Below are positions 25,573 through 34,695 of a stretch of DNA of 64,000 nucleotides, in pieces. The notes under the pieces are model-generated. The model was not told where the DNA came from, made no database searches, and saw only the letters and a program-made list of their open reading frames with translations. A program made the translations under genes and the position numbers. Each line of letters starts with the position of its first letter. The first letter of the stretch is position 1. Source of the DNA: Jiangella asiatica (GTDB lineage Bacteria; Actinomycetota; Actinomycetes; Jiangellales; Jiangellaceae); assembly GCF_004349065.1 (NCBI RefSeq), contig NZ_SMKZ01000003.1, positions 62,001-126,000 of the forward strand. Direction: 5' to 3'.

Positions 25573-27185
25573 CAGTAGCCCTTCACCTCGGGCCAGGCGA
25601 GCTCGAACCCGTCGGCGACGAGCTCGCTCTGGAAGGTCTCGAGCCGGGCGGCGTCGCTGCGCACCTGCTCCGGGGCGAGGGAGTTGGCCAGGCAGTGCGC
25701 GGCCAGGGCGCCCGCGGCCTCGCCGATGTTCCACTCGACCGGATGGAGCCGATAGCAGCCGTTGGTGATGTGCGTCGTGCCGATGTTCTTCCCGGCGGCG
25801 AGCAGGTTGCGCATCCGGATCGGCAGCAGCGCACCGAGGGGGATCTGGAACGGGCTGCTGGGAACGTCGAGGTAGTTGTCGCCACCGGTGGAGGGATGGA
25901 GGTCGATCCGGTACATGCCCACCCCGACCGAGTCCGGGTAGTGAACCGCGCCGGCCTCCCCACGCACGGTGAGCGATAGGTCCTGCTCCACGACGGTCGT
26001 CTGGGCGCGGATCCGGCGGGACTCCCGGATGTACGGGGCCATGGCCAGGCCGTCGGCAGTGCCCATGACCTCCGGCCTCAGCCGGAGCCCGGGCCAGCCC
26101 GTACCTCCGTCGGGACGTGGCGCCTCGGTCTGCAGCCAGTACAGCATGCTGAACGAGAGCTGCCGCGCCCCGTCCAGGTGCTTGTCCCGCTCAGAGTCGG
26201 AGACCCCGACCAAGGGCCCGGGCAGGTAGTCGATCATCGGCCAGTTGACGACGGTGATGTCGCTCGCCGCGAAGCCCGGCTCGTATTGCTCGCGCGAGAA
26301 GATGCGGCGGAACAGCCAGAGGTCCCGGTCGCCCGGGTCGGCGCTCTGATCGGCGACGATCGGGCCGGCGTGGGCGTGCGGCACGAACGTGCGGGTGAGC
26401 GGCTCCAGGGTGCGGGGATCCGGCGCGGTGAGACTCAGCAGGCGATCCGGCCAGATCTCCGGCTCGTAGTCGCGCCAGAAGCCGTACTGGTCGGGACGGT
26501 CGATCGTGTGGTCCTCGCCGTCGAGGTGCTCGACCGCGAACACCCACGAGAACGCCTGCTGGTTGAGCGGCTGGGCCTCCGCGGGCGCGCTGGGCTCGCC
26601 CGTGTCAGCCGAGGACTCGAACCCGATGACGTGTTCGACGTCGGCCAGCGGCAGGAGGTCGCCGAGCTCGGTCCCGTCGAGGACGAAGGGTGCCTCGATG
26701 GTCACTTCGTCCCCCGAACGGGAGGCGACGGTGACGGCGGTGATCCGGTCGCCGTCGACGTTCGCGGAGACGGCGCGGTACCCGGTCAGGACGCGCAACG
26801 TGCCGGCCGAACGGTACGGCGCGAGCATTCCCTCCATGACGGCGAGCGCCGCCCGCGGCTCGTGGCACAGCCGGCTCACCCGGCCCAGGCCCGGGTTCAG
26901 CTCGGCCTGGCGGCGCGCGGCCGCGGTGAGCGGGTACCAGGTTCGGTAGTAGTCGCGCACCCCCGCACGGAACGCGCGATACGAGCGCGTGCAGCCGAAC
27001 TGCTCGATCCACGGGTGCTCGTCCGGCGGGACAGCCTGGCTGGTGAGCTGCCCGCCGAGCCAGTCGTACTCCTCCGTCACGATCACCGACCGGCCGCGTC
27101 GCAACGCCGCCAGAGCCGCCGCGACCCCGCCCACACCTCCGCCGACGATCAGGATGTCGGTGCGGAGGCCCGCGTCTGTACTCAA
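25572..27185 (-). CDS. FAD-dependent oxidoreductase (PF12831-type), paralogue A
   Basis: The 537-aa flavoprotein has the dinucleotide-binding GGGVGGVAAALAALRRG at about residues 15-31, followed by LGGQLTSQAV, a family motif. The conserved C-terminal FAD segment is NLLAAGKNIGTTHITNGCYR then EWNIGEAAGALA. This family oxidises unknown sugar-related substrates in carbohydrate operons. It is closely similar along its length to the protein at 41615, including TEAPRPDGGTGWPGLR. The start is TTG at 27185, overlapping the ATPase stop (TTGA). No signal peptide is present, so it acts in the cytoplasm. Confidence 0.9.
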   Translation of the reverse strand: MSTDAGLRTDILIVGGGVGGVAAALAALRRGRSVIVTEEYDWLGGQLTSQAVPPDEHPWIEQFGCTRSYRAFRAGVRDYYRTWYPLTAAARRQAELNPGLGRVSRLCHEPRAALAVMEGMLAPYRSAGTLRVLTGYRAVSANVDGDRITAVTVASRSGDEVTIEAPFVLDGTELGDLLPLADVEHVIGFESSADTGEPSAPAEAQPLNQQAFSWVFAVEHLDGEDHTIDRPDQYGFWRDYEPEIWPDRLLSLTAPDPRTLEPLTRTFVPHAHAGPIVADQSADPGDRDLWLFRRIFSREQYEPGFAASDITVVNWPMIDYLPGPLVGVSDSERDKHLDGARQLSFSMLYWLQTEAPRPDGGTGWPGLRLRPEVMGTADGLAMAPYIRESRRIRAQTTVVEQDLSLTVRGEAGAVHYPDSVGVGMYRIDLHPSTGGDNYLDVPSSPFQIPLGALLPIRMRNLLAAGKNIGTTHITNGCYRLHPVEWNIGEAAGALAAHCLANSLAPEQVRSDAARLETFQSELVADGFELAWPEVKGY

Positions 27186-28015
27186 CTGATCTGCTCCCGT
27201 GTGTTCTCGAACCCAACGTTCGCGCCTTCCAGGTCATGGGCGGCGCTCAACAGCCCTTGCGTGTACGGATGCGCGGGTGCCGTGAACAGCTGCTCGGCTG
27301 TCGTGCATTCGACGAGCTCGCCCCTGTTCATCACCGCCACCCGGTCCGCGATCTGCCGCACCACCGCGAGGTCGTGGGTGATGAACAGGATCGACAGGTC
27401 GTGCGTGCGCTGGAGATCGACGAGCAGGCGCAGGATCTGCGACTGGACCGACACGTCCAGAGCCGACACCGCCTCGTCACACACCAGCAGGCGCGGCCGC
27501 AGCGCCAGCGCTCGAGCGATGCTCACCCTCTGGCGCTGGCCACCGGACAACGCCGACGGGCGACGGCCGCCGACGCCCGCGTCGAGGCCGACGTCGGCGA
27601 GCACCTTCGCCAGCGCCTGCCGGCGATCGCCCTTCGGCGCGACCGCGGGATGGACTTTCCACGCCTCGCGGATGATCGCGCCCACGGTCATCCGCGGGTT
27701 CAGCGACGAGCCGGGATCCTGGAACACCATCTGGATGGCGCGCTGCAACTCCGCCGGCCGCTTGTCGATCGGGCCGAGTGCCCGTCCCTCGTACGTGATC
27801 CTGCCCTCCTGCGGGCGGACGAGCCCGAGGACGCAGCGCGCGACGGTCGACTTCCCCGACCCGGACTCGCCGACCAGGGCAAGCGTCTCCCGGGCCTGGA
27901 CGTCCAGGTCGACGCCGGCGACGGCCCGGACGATCGTCCGAGCTCCGCGCAGCGACCGGCGCGGTCCGGGGAACGCCACCCTCAGGTCACGGATCTCCAG
28001 AACGTGCGAACTCAC
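27182..28015 (-). CDS. ABC transporter ATP-binding protein, Dpp/OppF type
   Basis: The 277-aa ATPase has Walker A GESGSGKST (about 49-57), ABC signature LSGGQRQR (about 153-160), Walker B LLVCDEAVSALD and the H-loop ITHDLAVV. The VFQDPGSSLNPRMTVG and PYTQGLL segments are typical of peptide/nickel/oligosaccharide importers. It pairs with the DppD-type ATPase encoded just upstream. The GTG at 28015 follows GAAGGTGA by about 4 nt. The usual oligopeptide ABC C-terminal domain is very short. In this context the importer more likely carries an oligosaccharide than a peptide. Confidence 0.93.
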   Translation of the reverse strand: MSSHVLEIRDLRVAFPGPRRSLRGARTIVRAVAGVDLDVQARETLALVGESGSGKSTVARCVLGLVRPQEGRITYEGRALGPIDKRPAELQRAIQMVFQDPGSSLNPRMTVGAIIREAWKVHPAVAPKGDRRQALAKVLADVGLDAGVGGRRPSALSGGQRQRVSIARALALRPRLLVCDEAVSALDVSVQSQILRLLVDLQRTHDLSILFITHDLAVVRQIADRVAVMNRGELVECTTAEQLFTAPAHPYTQGLLSAAHDLEGANVGFENTREQIS

Positions 28016-28037
28016 GACTCACCTTCTCGGCGCGATG

Positions 28038-29069
28038 TCATGACGCCAGCTCCGTGGCGTAGTGGCAGGCGCTGAACCGGCCCCGCTCGACCTCGCGCAG
28101 CACCGGCACCTCAATGCGGCAGCGGTCCCGAGCCATCGGGCAACGCGGATGGAACGCGCACCCAGTGGGCCGGTCGAACGGGTTGGCCGGGGCGCCCTGC
28201 AGCGGCTCGGCGATCGCCGACTTCGTGCTGACCGCAGGCACGTTGTTCGCCAGCGCGCGGGTGTACGGGTGCCGCGGGTGCTCCAGCACCTCCCGCGCCG
28301 GGCCGCGCTCGGCGACCCGACCGGCGTACATGACCACCACATCGTCGGCGACGTGCGCCATCACCCGCAGGTCATGGCTCACCAACAGCATCGCCATGTG
28401 CTCCTGCTCGCGCAGATCCGCCAGCAGCCGGAGGATGCGCGCCTGGGTCGTGACGTCGAGGGCGGTCGTCGGCTCGTCCGCGATGATCAGCTGCGGCTCT
28501 CCGGCCAGTGCCATCGCAATCATGACTCTCTGCCGCATGCCGCCGGACATCTCGTGCGGGTACACGTCGATCCGATCATCCGGGTCCGGGATCCCGACCC
28601 GGTCCAGAAGCTCCAGTACCCGGGCTCGGACCTGCCGACGCGACATGCCGCCGCGCCGCAAGATCTCGCCGATCTGCCTGCCGATCGTCTGGATCGGGTT
28701 GAGGGCGGCAAGCGGATCCTGGAAGATCACGCCGATCTCCCGGCCCCGCACCTGCCGGAGCCGGTGGGCGGCCGCGGTGAGGAGGTCCTCCGACCGCCAG
28801 GTGACGCGACCCGCGGTCTCCGCCTCCGGCGGTAGCAACCCGACGATCGACATCGCGCTCATCGTCTTGCCGCTCCCGGACTCCCCGATGAGACCGGTCG
28901 TGCGGCCGGCGTCCACGACGAAGGACACCTTGTCGATCACGACACCTGGAGTGGCACCCGACGGCAGCACGACCTCGAGGTCCTCCACCCGGAGCAGAGG
29001 CGCTCCGGGTGCGGGGGCGGCGTCGCCTGCCGCGGGTGCCGCGGCGGTGGACGAGTACTGATCAGTCAC
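28038..29069 (-). CDS. ABC transporter ATP-binding protein, Dpp/OppD type
   Basis: The 343-aa ATPase has an Ala/Pro-rich N-terminal extension of about 24 residues, Walker A GESGSGKT (about 62-69), signature MSGGMRQR, Walker B LIIADEPTTALD and the H-loop SHDL. The C-terminal oligopeptide/dipeptide ABC domain has CAFHPRCPMARDRC, the Cys motif that can bind an iron-sulfur cluster in some relatives. The GTG at 29069 overlaps the 3' end of the binding-protein gene by 8 nt. With the F-type ATPase it powers the two permeases of this operon. Confidence 0.93.
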   Translation of the reverse strand: MTDQYSSTAAAPAAGDAAPAPGAPLLRVEDLEVVLPSGATPGVVIDKVSFVVDAGRTTGLIGESGSGKTMSAMSIVGLLPPEAETAGRVTWRSEDLLTAAAHRLRQVRGREIGVIFQDPLAALNPIQTIGRQIGEILRRGGMSRRQVRARVLELLDRVGIPDPDDRIDVYPHEMSGGMRQRVMIAMALAGEPQLIIADEPTTALDVTTQARILRLLADLREQEHMAMLLVSHDLRVMAHVADDVVVMYAGRVAERGPAREVLEHPRHPYTRALANNVPAVSTKSAIAEPLQGAPANPFDRPTGCAFHPRCPMARDRCRIEVPVLREVERGRFSACHYATELAS

Positions 29070-30591
29070 CCGAGACCGTGACCTCGTCGAAGTACGGCAC
29101 GCCGTCCGAGACCGGCTCGAAGCCCTCCACGCTGGTCCGCCACGCGTACGGCTGCTCGACGAACATCGGGTACATGCCGACCGCGTCGTCCCAGATGATC
29201 TCGATCGCCTGTGCGTACAGGTCCTCGCGCTGCGCCGTGTCGCTCGTAGATCCGGCCTGGGCGAGGATCTGGTCGAGCTCCTCGTTGCAATAGCCGATGC
29301 GGTTCGCCTCGCACGTGTAGAGACGGCCCAGGTTGGTCGCCGCGTCGAAGCCCTGCGTCCCGAGCTGCTGGAGGTTCATGTCCCAGTTCAGCGCCAGCAG
29401 GTCCTCGAGGAAGACCGCCTGCTCCTTCTCCATCGGCTCGACGGTCACGCCGATCTCGGCGAGGTCGGAGACCACCGCGTCGACGAAGTTCCGGAAGTTC
29501 GCCTGCGAGAACTGCCACCGGATCACGGTGTTCTCGTAGTCGAACCCGGCAGCGTCCAGCGCCGCCTTGGCGGCCTCCGGGTCGTACGGCACCGGCTCCT
29601 GCGGTGCGTAGCCGAGCACGGCGGGGCTGATCGGGGAGTCCGCCGGGGTTCCGGTCTCCGGGTACAACGAGCCGATGATCGACTCGAAGTCGACCGCCTG
29701 CCACAGGGCCCGCCGCACGGCCGGGTCCTGCAGGGCCGGCGTTGAGCTGTTCATCCACATGGTGAAGACGGCCGGGCTCGCGACGTTCTCGACCGTGAGG
29801 TTGGAGTCCGACTTCAGTTGCGCGATCTGGTCGTCGGGCATGGCCCAGGTGATGTCGATCTCGCCGGTCTGTAGCGCCGTCATCCGCGCCGCCACCTCGG
29901 GGATCGACTGGAACTCCAGGGAGTCCAGGGCCGGCTCGCCGTCCCAGTAGCCGGGGTTCGGCGCGAGCTGGAGCGTCGCCCCGGGTTCGAACGACTCCAC
30001 GACGAACGGGCCGGACCCGATCGGCTCCTGGAAGAAGCCTTCGTTCGCGGCGGCCTGCGGAGTGACGAAAAACGACGAGATCTTCCCGAGGAACGCCGCG
30101 TCCGGTGTTCCGGAGGTGAACACCACGGTCGAGTCGTCGGGAGCGGCCGCGGCGTACCCGCCGAAGTTGCCGGCCAGCGGACCGTCCCCGGCCAGGACGC
30201 GCTCGAACGAGGCCACGACGTCGGCCGACGTGACCGGTGTGCCGTCGGAGAACTCGACCCCCTCACGCAGGGTGAACGTCCACTCGCTGGTGTCGGCGTT
30301 GGGCTCCCACGACTCCGCGAGCTCCCCCTCGAACTCGCCGGGTCCGCTGCTGACGACGAGCTGGCTGAAGATCGCCCGGGCCGCAAGCTGGGTGCCGGCG
30401 TCGAGGCTCGCCGCCCCGTGGGGGTCGAGGTTCTCGATCGGGATCGGCCCGGCGACGGTCAGGTCGCCGCCGGCCGACTCCGAGCCACCGGTCTGCGACG
30501 CCGGGTCATCGGATGAGCAGGCAGCGGCAACGATGAGCAGCGCGACGGTGCCTGCGCCCGCCGCCAGCGATCGCCGTGTGCGGATAGTCAT
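29062..30591 (-). CDS. ABC transporter substrate-binding lipoprotein, family 5
   Basis: The 509-aa protein has a lipoprotein signal with lipobox VAAAC (Cys25) and an SBP_bac_5 body: ESWEPNADTSEWTFTLREGV, EFSDGTPVTSADVVASFER and YDPEAAKAALDAAGFD. It is anchored on the outer face of the membrane and presents ligand to the B and C permeases. Family 5 proteins bind peptides but also oligosaccharides such as xyloglucan or cellobiose-type sugars, which suits this catabolic operon. It lies in the middle of the transporter set (B-C-A-D-F), with 43 bp to the upstream permease gene. Confidence 0.93.
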   Translation of the reverse strand: MTIRTRRSLAAGAGTVALLIVAAACSSDDPASQTGGSESAGGDLTVAGPIPIENLDPHGAASLDAGTQLAARAIFSQLVVSSGPGEFEGELAESWEPNADTSEWTFTLREGVEFSDGTPVTSADVVASFERVLAGDGPLAGNFGGYAAAAPDDSTVVFTSGTPDAAFLGKISSFFVTPQAAANEGFFQEPIGSGPFVVESFEPGATLQLAPNPGYWDGEPALDSLEFQSIPEVAARMTALQTGEIDITWAMPDDQIAQLKSDSNLTVENVASPAVFTMWMNSSTPALQDPAVRRALWQAVDFESIIGSLYPETGTPADSPISPAVLGYAPQEPVPYDPEAAKAALDAAGFDYENTVIRWQFSQANFRNFVDAVVSDLAEIGVTVEPMEKEQAVFLEDLLALNWDMNLQQLGTQGFDAATNLGRLYTCEANRIGYCNEELDQILAQAGSTSDTAQREDLYAQAIEIIWDDAVGMYPMFVEQPYAWRTSVEGFEPVSDGVPYFDEVTVSGD

Positions 30592-30634
30592 GTGCGGGAG
30601 TCCTTTCGTCGTTGGAGGTGAGCGGGTCAGCGCC

Positions 30635-31519
30635 CTAGTCCCGCTTGCGCGTGAACCGCCGCGTGAGCCTGTCGCCGACCAGGCCGATGCAGATGACCAG
30701 GATGGTGAGCGCGGTACCGGGGAAGACCGTGATCCACCAGGCTGTGCCCAGGTGCTCCCGGCCGCCCGCGATGGCCTGCCCCCACGACACGATGTCCGGG
30801 GGAAGACCGAGACCGAGGAAGCTGAGCGCCGCCTCGGACAGCACGGCGGATGCGAGTTCGATGGTGGCCAGGGCGACGACCGACCCGGCCAGGAACGGCA
30901 CGATGTGCCGCGTGAGGGTGGCGGACTTGGAGACGCCCATGATCCGGGCGGCGTCCACCCAGTCGCGTTCCCGGGTGGACATCGTGATGCTGCGCGACAG
31001 CCGGGCGAAGCCGACCCAGCCGCCGACCGACAACGCGATGATCACGACATGCATGCCGCGCTCGAGCAGGCCGGCGATGACGATGGCGAGCAGGATGCCG
31101 GGGAACGCCATCAGGATGTCGATGGTCCGCGAGACGACGGCGTCGGAAAGGCCACCGGAGTACCCCGCGATCGCGCCGAGCGCGACACCGATCAGGCCGC
31201 ACAGCGTGACGACGGCGATGCCGATGATGAACGACGTCCGCGCGCCGTACACGACCTGCGCCAGAACGTCTCGCCCCACGGCGTCGGTGCCCAGCCACGC
31301 GGTACCGGACTCCGTCGCCGATCCCGGGGGTAGCAGGCGCTCGGTGACCTCGGTGGCCACCGGGTCGTAGTCGATCAGGACCGGGCCGATCGCCGCCGCG
31401 AGCACGTAGATGCCGATGATCACGTACGGAATCGCCGCGAGCGGCCGGCGACGCCGGCGCCGGGCGGGCGGTACGGCCGGACCGGGGGCCTCGGCGAGCA
31501 GGATGTCCGACTGGGTCAT
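30635..31519 (-). CDS. ABC transporter permease, Dpp/OppC type
   Basis: The 294-aa permease has an Arg-rich cytoplasmic N-terminus, a first membrane helix at about residues 25-45, the OppC-type linker WLGTDAVGRDVLAQVVYGAR, and five further helices. The EAA-like loop reads DAARIMGVSKSATLTRHIVP and contacts the ATPases. SFLGLGLPPDIVSWGQ is a family marker. The ATG at 31519 overlaps the DppB-type stop (ATGA), so the two permeases are translationally coupled. The open frame upstream of this ATG has no similarity. Confidence 0.93.
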   Translation of the reverse strand: MTQSDILLAEAPGPAVPPARRRRRRPLAAIPYVIIGIYVLAAAIGPVLIDYDPVATEVTERLLPPGSATESGTAWLGTDAVGRDVLAQVVYGARTSFIIGIAVVTLCGLIGVALGAIAGYSGGLSDAVVSRTIDILMAFPGILLAIVIAGLLERGMHVVIIALSVGGWVGFARLSRSITMSTRERDWVDAARIMGVSKSATLTRHIVPFLAGSVVALATIELASAVLSEAALSFLGLGLPPDIVSWGQAIAGGREHLGTAWWITVFPGTALTILVICIGLVGDRLTRRFTRKRD

Positions 31520-32445
31520 CGGCGCGCCTCCAGACGGATCCGCGGGTCGAGCTTGGCGTTGACCATGTCGGCTGCCAGGTTGAGGACGATCACGCACAAC
31601 GCGATCAGGACGGTGGCCGCCTGGACGACCGCGTAGTCACGGTTCCCGACCGCGCTGACCAGCAGCGACCCGAGCCCGGGCCACGCGAACACCGTCTCGA
31701 TGATCACGGCGCCACCAAGCAGCGTGCCGACCTGGAGACCAACGACGGTGACCACCGGGATGAGCGAGTTCTTCACGACGTGGCCGGTGAGCACCTGCGC
31801 CTCCGTGAGGCCCTTGGACCGGGCGGTCTGGACGAAGGCCTCGGACATCGTCTCGGCCACGCCGCTGCGGGTCATGCGGGCCACCAGTGCGGTGAAGGGA
31901 ATCGACAGCGTGACCGCAGGCAGGACGAGGTTCGCGAGGCTGCCGCCGCCGGCACTGGGCAGCACCTGAAGCTGCAGTGCGAAGATCAGGATGAACATGA
32001 TGCCGACCCAGAACGGAGGCAGTGCCTGCAGGCCCAGGGCGACCGTGGAGACCGCCCGGTCGAGGGCGCTCCCCGGCTTCTTGCCGGCGACGACGCCCAG
32101 GATCAGGCCGGCGACGATCGCGATGACGGTGGCGGCCAGGGTGAGCTGAACGGTAGCCGGGAAGCGCTCGATGACCTGATCCATGGCCGGGCGGCCGAAT
32201 CGATAGGACTCGCCGAAGTCGAACCTCACGACATCGCCGAGGTACGAGAAGTACTGGAGCAGGAGGGGCCGGTCGAGGCCGAGCGTGTGCCGTAGCGCCT
32301 CGATGTCCGCCGCGGTCGCGTCCGGACCCAGTGCCACCGTGGCCTGGTCGCCGGGTGCGAGCCGAACGACGATGAAGACGGCGGTGACGACACCCCAGAT
32401 GGTGAGCAGGCCGATCGCCAGCCGCTTGACAATGAAATAGGTCAC
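31516..32445 (-). CDS. ABC transporter permease, Dpp/OppB type
   Basis: The 309-aa six-helix permease has the DppB opening MTYFIVKRLAIGLLTIWGVV, then VRLAPGDQATVALG and ALRHTLGLDRPLLLQYFSYL. Its coupling loop is QTARSKGLTEAQVLTGHVVK, and VIIETVFAWPGLGSLL is a family marker. It forms the membrane channel with the C-type permease. The GTG at 32445 follows GAAGGGAC, a ribosome binding sequence repeated before three genes of this operon. It starts 34 nt after the LacI gene, so regulator and transporter are probably one transcript. Confidence 0.94.
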   Translation of the reverse strand: MTYFIVKRLAIGLLTIWGVVTAVFIVVRLAPGDQATVALGPDATAADIEALRHTLGLDRPLLLQYFSYLGDVVRFDFGESYRFGRPAMDQVIERFPATVQLTLAATVIAIVAGLILGVVAGKKPGSALDRAVSTVALGLQALPPFWVGIMFILIFALQLQVLPSAGGGSLANLVLPAVTLSIPFTALVARMTRSGVAETMSEAFVQTARSKGLTEAQVLTGHVVKNSLIPVVTVVGLQVGTLLGGAVIIETVFAWPGLGSLLVSAVGNRDYAVVQAATVLIALCVIVLNLAADMVNAKLDPRIRLEARR

Positions 32446-32479
32446 CGGGGCGGTCCCTTCGGCGCTGCGGGTTCCGGTG

Positions 32480-33550
32480 TCATGAGGTGAGTCCTGCCGG
32501 CGGTTCGGCGATCGAGACGCCGAGGATCGGCGTGCAGGCGAGGTTCAGCTGACGGGGTTCGCCGTCGTCGTTGTCCAGTAGGTCCAAGAGCAGCCGGACG
32601 GCCTCCCGGCCCATCTGCTCGCGGGGCAGTGAGAAGCGCGTCCAGTCGCGGGCGCGCTCGCCGAGGGGCGGGTCGCCGAGCAGAACCACCGAGCAGTCCT
32701 CGGGAATGCGAACAGCGGCCTCGGCGGCGGCTCGCTCGACTGCGACGATCGTGGAGTCGTCCTCGCTCGGTTCCACGAGCAGGGCCGTTACGCCGGTGGA
32801 CAGCCAGCCGCGCAGCAGGTCACCCGTGATGACGCCGGAGTCGTCGACCGTGTGGACCATGCTGCTTTCTTCGGGGATCCCCACATCACCCAGACCCTGC
32901 CTGAAGCCGGCCTCGCGGTCCCGGGTCGGTTCCTGATCGCCGCTCAGCTTCAGGTACGCGAGATGCCGATGACCACGATCGGCGAGCGTTCGGACCATGT
33001 CCCGAGTGGCGCCCACGTAGTCGGCGGCGACGTACGACAGCTCCGCATCAGGGACCTCGCGGCGTCCGATGAACACGAACGGGAAGTCCTCATGGACGAG
33101 TGCGGCCAGGTCGTCACGGTGCAGGTGGCGGCCGAGAAGCACGCAACCGTCGGCCACCTTGAGCCGATTGACCCCGCCAGCGTAGATGCGCCGTGTGCCC
33201 CCGTCGGTGGCCGAGCTGAACAGCAGCAGGTCATAGCCATACCGAGCCGTCGCCTCCTCGACGCCCAGCAGGAACGGGAAGTAGAAGTCCCGCTGGTCCA
33301 CCGGGAACACCGGCTCGAACGTGTACAGGCCGAGCATCCGGGTGCGTCCGCCCTTGAGTCTGCGGGCTGCGGCGTTGACCGTGTAGCCGAGTTCGGCGGC
33401 GGCCTGGAGCACCGCCCGGCGCGTCTTCTCGGCGACCTGGTCACTCGCCGCGCCACCGCTGATGACCAGCGAAACCGTCCCCTGGGAGACGCCGACACGC
33501 CGGGCTATGTCCACCTGGGTGGGGCGCCTCCGTTGCGCTGCCATGGCCAT
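32480..33550 (-). CDS. LacI/GalR-family transcriptional regulator, operon head
   Basis: The 356-aa regulator has an N-terminal LacI helix-turn-helix (RRPTQVDIARRVGVSQGTVS, about 8-28), the hinge TVNAAARRLKGGRTRMLGLY, and a periplasmic-binding-like effector domain (about 65-345). It resembles the LacI protein at 43225, sharing LGLYTFEPVFPVDQRDFYFP versus GVYTFESMFPMDHHDFYHP. The first ATG (33550) or the third codon (33544) may be used. As first gene of the 15-kb operon it probably represses the whole unit until an imported sugar or product binds. A perfect palindrome ends 5 bp upstream of its start. Confidence 0.93.
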   Translation of the reverse strand: MAMAAQRRRPTQVDIARRVGVSQGTVSLVISGGAASDQVAEKTRRAVLQAAAELGYTVNAAARRLKGGRTRMLGLYTFEPVFPVDQRDFYFPFLLGVEEATARYGYDLLLFSSATDGGTRRIYAGGVNRLKVADGCVLLGRHLHRDDLAALVHEDFPFVFIGRREVPDAELSYVAADYVGATRDMVRTLADRGHRHLAYLKLSGDQEPTRDREAGFRQGLGDVGIPEESSMVHTVDDSGVITGDLLRGWLSTGVTALLVEPSEDDSTIVAVERAAAEAAVRIPEDCSVVLLGDPPLGERARDWTRFSLPREQMGREAVRLLLDLLDNDDGEPRQLNLACTPILGVSIAEPPAGLTS

Positions 33551-33554
33551 CCCT

Positions 33555-33564
33555 AATACGTATT
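33555..33564. promoter_or_regulatory. Palindrome AATACGTATT, candidate LacI operator
   Basis: A perfect 10-bp palindrome with a central CG lies 4 bp before the ATG of the LacI gene at 33550. LacI-family operators typically have this symmetry. It resembles the GATAATACGCATCA sites near 49 kb, next to the operon of the paralogous LacI. Autoregulation is inferred. Confidence 0.5.
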
Positions 33565-33766
33565 GGTTCCTGGTGGGCGCTCACGTTACGGACAGATGAC
33601 GCGCGTCGTCAAGGGCCCGGCGCCGAGTCGTCCCCGAGCTGTTACCGCAGGGAGGGTCGCCGTCGCGGACGAGGCGACGCGACCGCCACGGGCTCGCCTT
33701 GGGGGGCGTTCTCGTCGCGCCGTGGTGGCGTACTGGAGTTCCTCCGGTCAGGGCTCTTCGATGACG

Positions 33767-34040
33767 TCAGACGGATGAAACCAGCCATTCCCGCGTCGCC
33801 AGGTCGAAATATGCGCCATTTCCGTCGCCGGGCCACCGAAGAGTGCCGTCCTGCGGATCGAAGAAGCCGCGCCGCTGGCCGAAATACAAGATGATCTAGG
33901 CATACCCTTCGCGCGACATCACTTTCCTGGCAAGATCGATCAGCGTCTCGTGGTGCACAGGGTATCTGCCGTGCCATGCATGATCAACATGGCCGGAGTT
34001 CCCACACCGACGTGATGCACAGGCGTGAAGCACCGGGAGT
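33767..34040 (-). pseudogene. Alpha/beta-hydrolase (BD-FAE-like esterase) remnant
   Basis: The 3' part of an acetyl-esterase-like alpha/beta hydrolase survives on the minus strand. GVGTPAMLIMHGTADTL is the strand carrying the catalytic Asp region. After a frame change come HHETLIDLARKVMSREGYA, a TAG at about 33898-33896, and ILYFGQRRGFFDPQDG, where the catalytic His of the usual GHGFF is Arg. A TGA at 33767 ends it. Frameshift, in-frame stop and lost His make it inactive. Such esterases often remove acetyl groups from glycans, so it may once have belonged to the sulfatase operon. Confidence 0.6.
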
Positions 34041-34152
34041 GATCGTCGTTGTCAACGTGTCGCCTGCGGCGACCTCCCAGTCCTCGCGCCAACGACATGG
34101 CATGCCGCACCACCAGATCACGACTGCAGAGGCGACGCGCCCGCCAGCGTCG

Positions 34153-34695
34153 TCAGTCGGTCCGTCCCTCCTCACGTACCGTCTGCGCGGCATCTTGGGC
34201 GGTCGAGCGCATCGCCTCGACGGACTCGCGCGCGGGCTCGCGCAGGTCGTCGGCGACCTCGCGGGCCATCGACGACGCCTCCTGCGCCATGCCCGAAGCC
34301 TGTTCCTTCATCGCCGTGGCGGCCCGGCGCTCGGCTCGACTCGCCGGAATGACGGTCGAGGCCAACCAGCCGGCACCGAACGCGATGAGCCCCGCGGCCA
34401 GCGGGTTGCCCGCCGTCCGTTCCCGCATCATCGCCGGCGCCTCACCGGCCTTCTCCGTCGTCGTCGAGGCTGTGCCAGCCACCGATGCGGCAGCATCGCC
34501 GCCGGTTGACGCCACGTCGGAAGCGGCGCCCATGACGCGGTCCTTGAAGCTGGCCATGGCACTGCCCATGCGCTCGCCCTGCCGGCGGGCCACGGTGCCC
34601 GGCCGGATCCGCTCACGTACCGCGTCGACGTCATCACTCAGCTCGTTCCGGGTCTGCTCGATGTCAGCCCGGATCCGTTCGGGATCGTTTGTCAT
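34153..34695 (-). CDS. DUF3618 domain-containing protein
   Basis: The 180-aa protein opens with the DUF3618 signature DPERIRADIEQTRNELSDDV, has a short hydrophobic segment near residues 98-115 (NPLAAGLIAFGAGWLASTVI), and an Ala/Glu/Arg-rich helical tail. The family is common in actinobacteria next to holin-like proteins and is thought to be membrane-associated. The function is unknown. The ATG overlaps the stop of the holin-like gene (ATGA at 34692-34695), making this the last gene of a three-gene operon. Confidence 0.88.
   Translation of the reverse strand: MTNDPERIRADIEQTRNELSDDVDAVRERIRPGTVARRQGERMGSAMASFKDRVMGAASDVASTGGDAAASVAGTASTTTEKAGEAPAMMRERTAGNPLAAGLIAFGAGWLASTVIPASRAERRAATAMKEQASGMAQEASSMAREVADDLREPARESVEAMRSTAQDAAQTVREEGRTD

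Noticed and set aside
27182-32445. Straightforward dipeptide transporter
   Set aside because: The genes are Dpp-type, but their operon encodes a LacI regulator, sulfatases, a beta-helix protein and sugar-acid enzymes, so a carbohydrate ligand is more likely.
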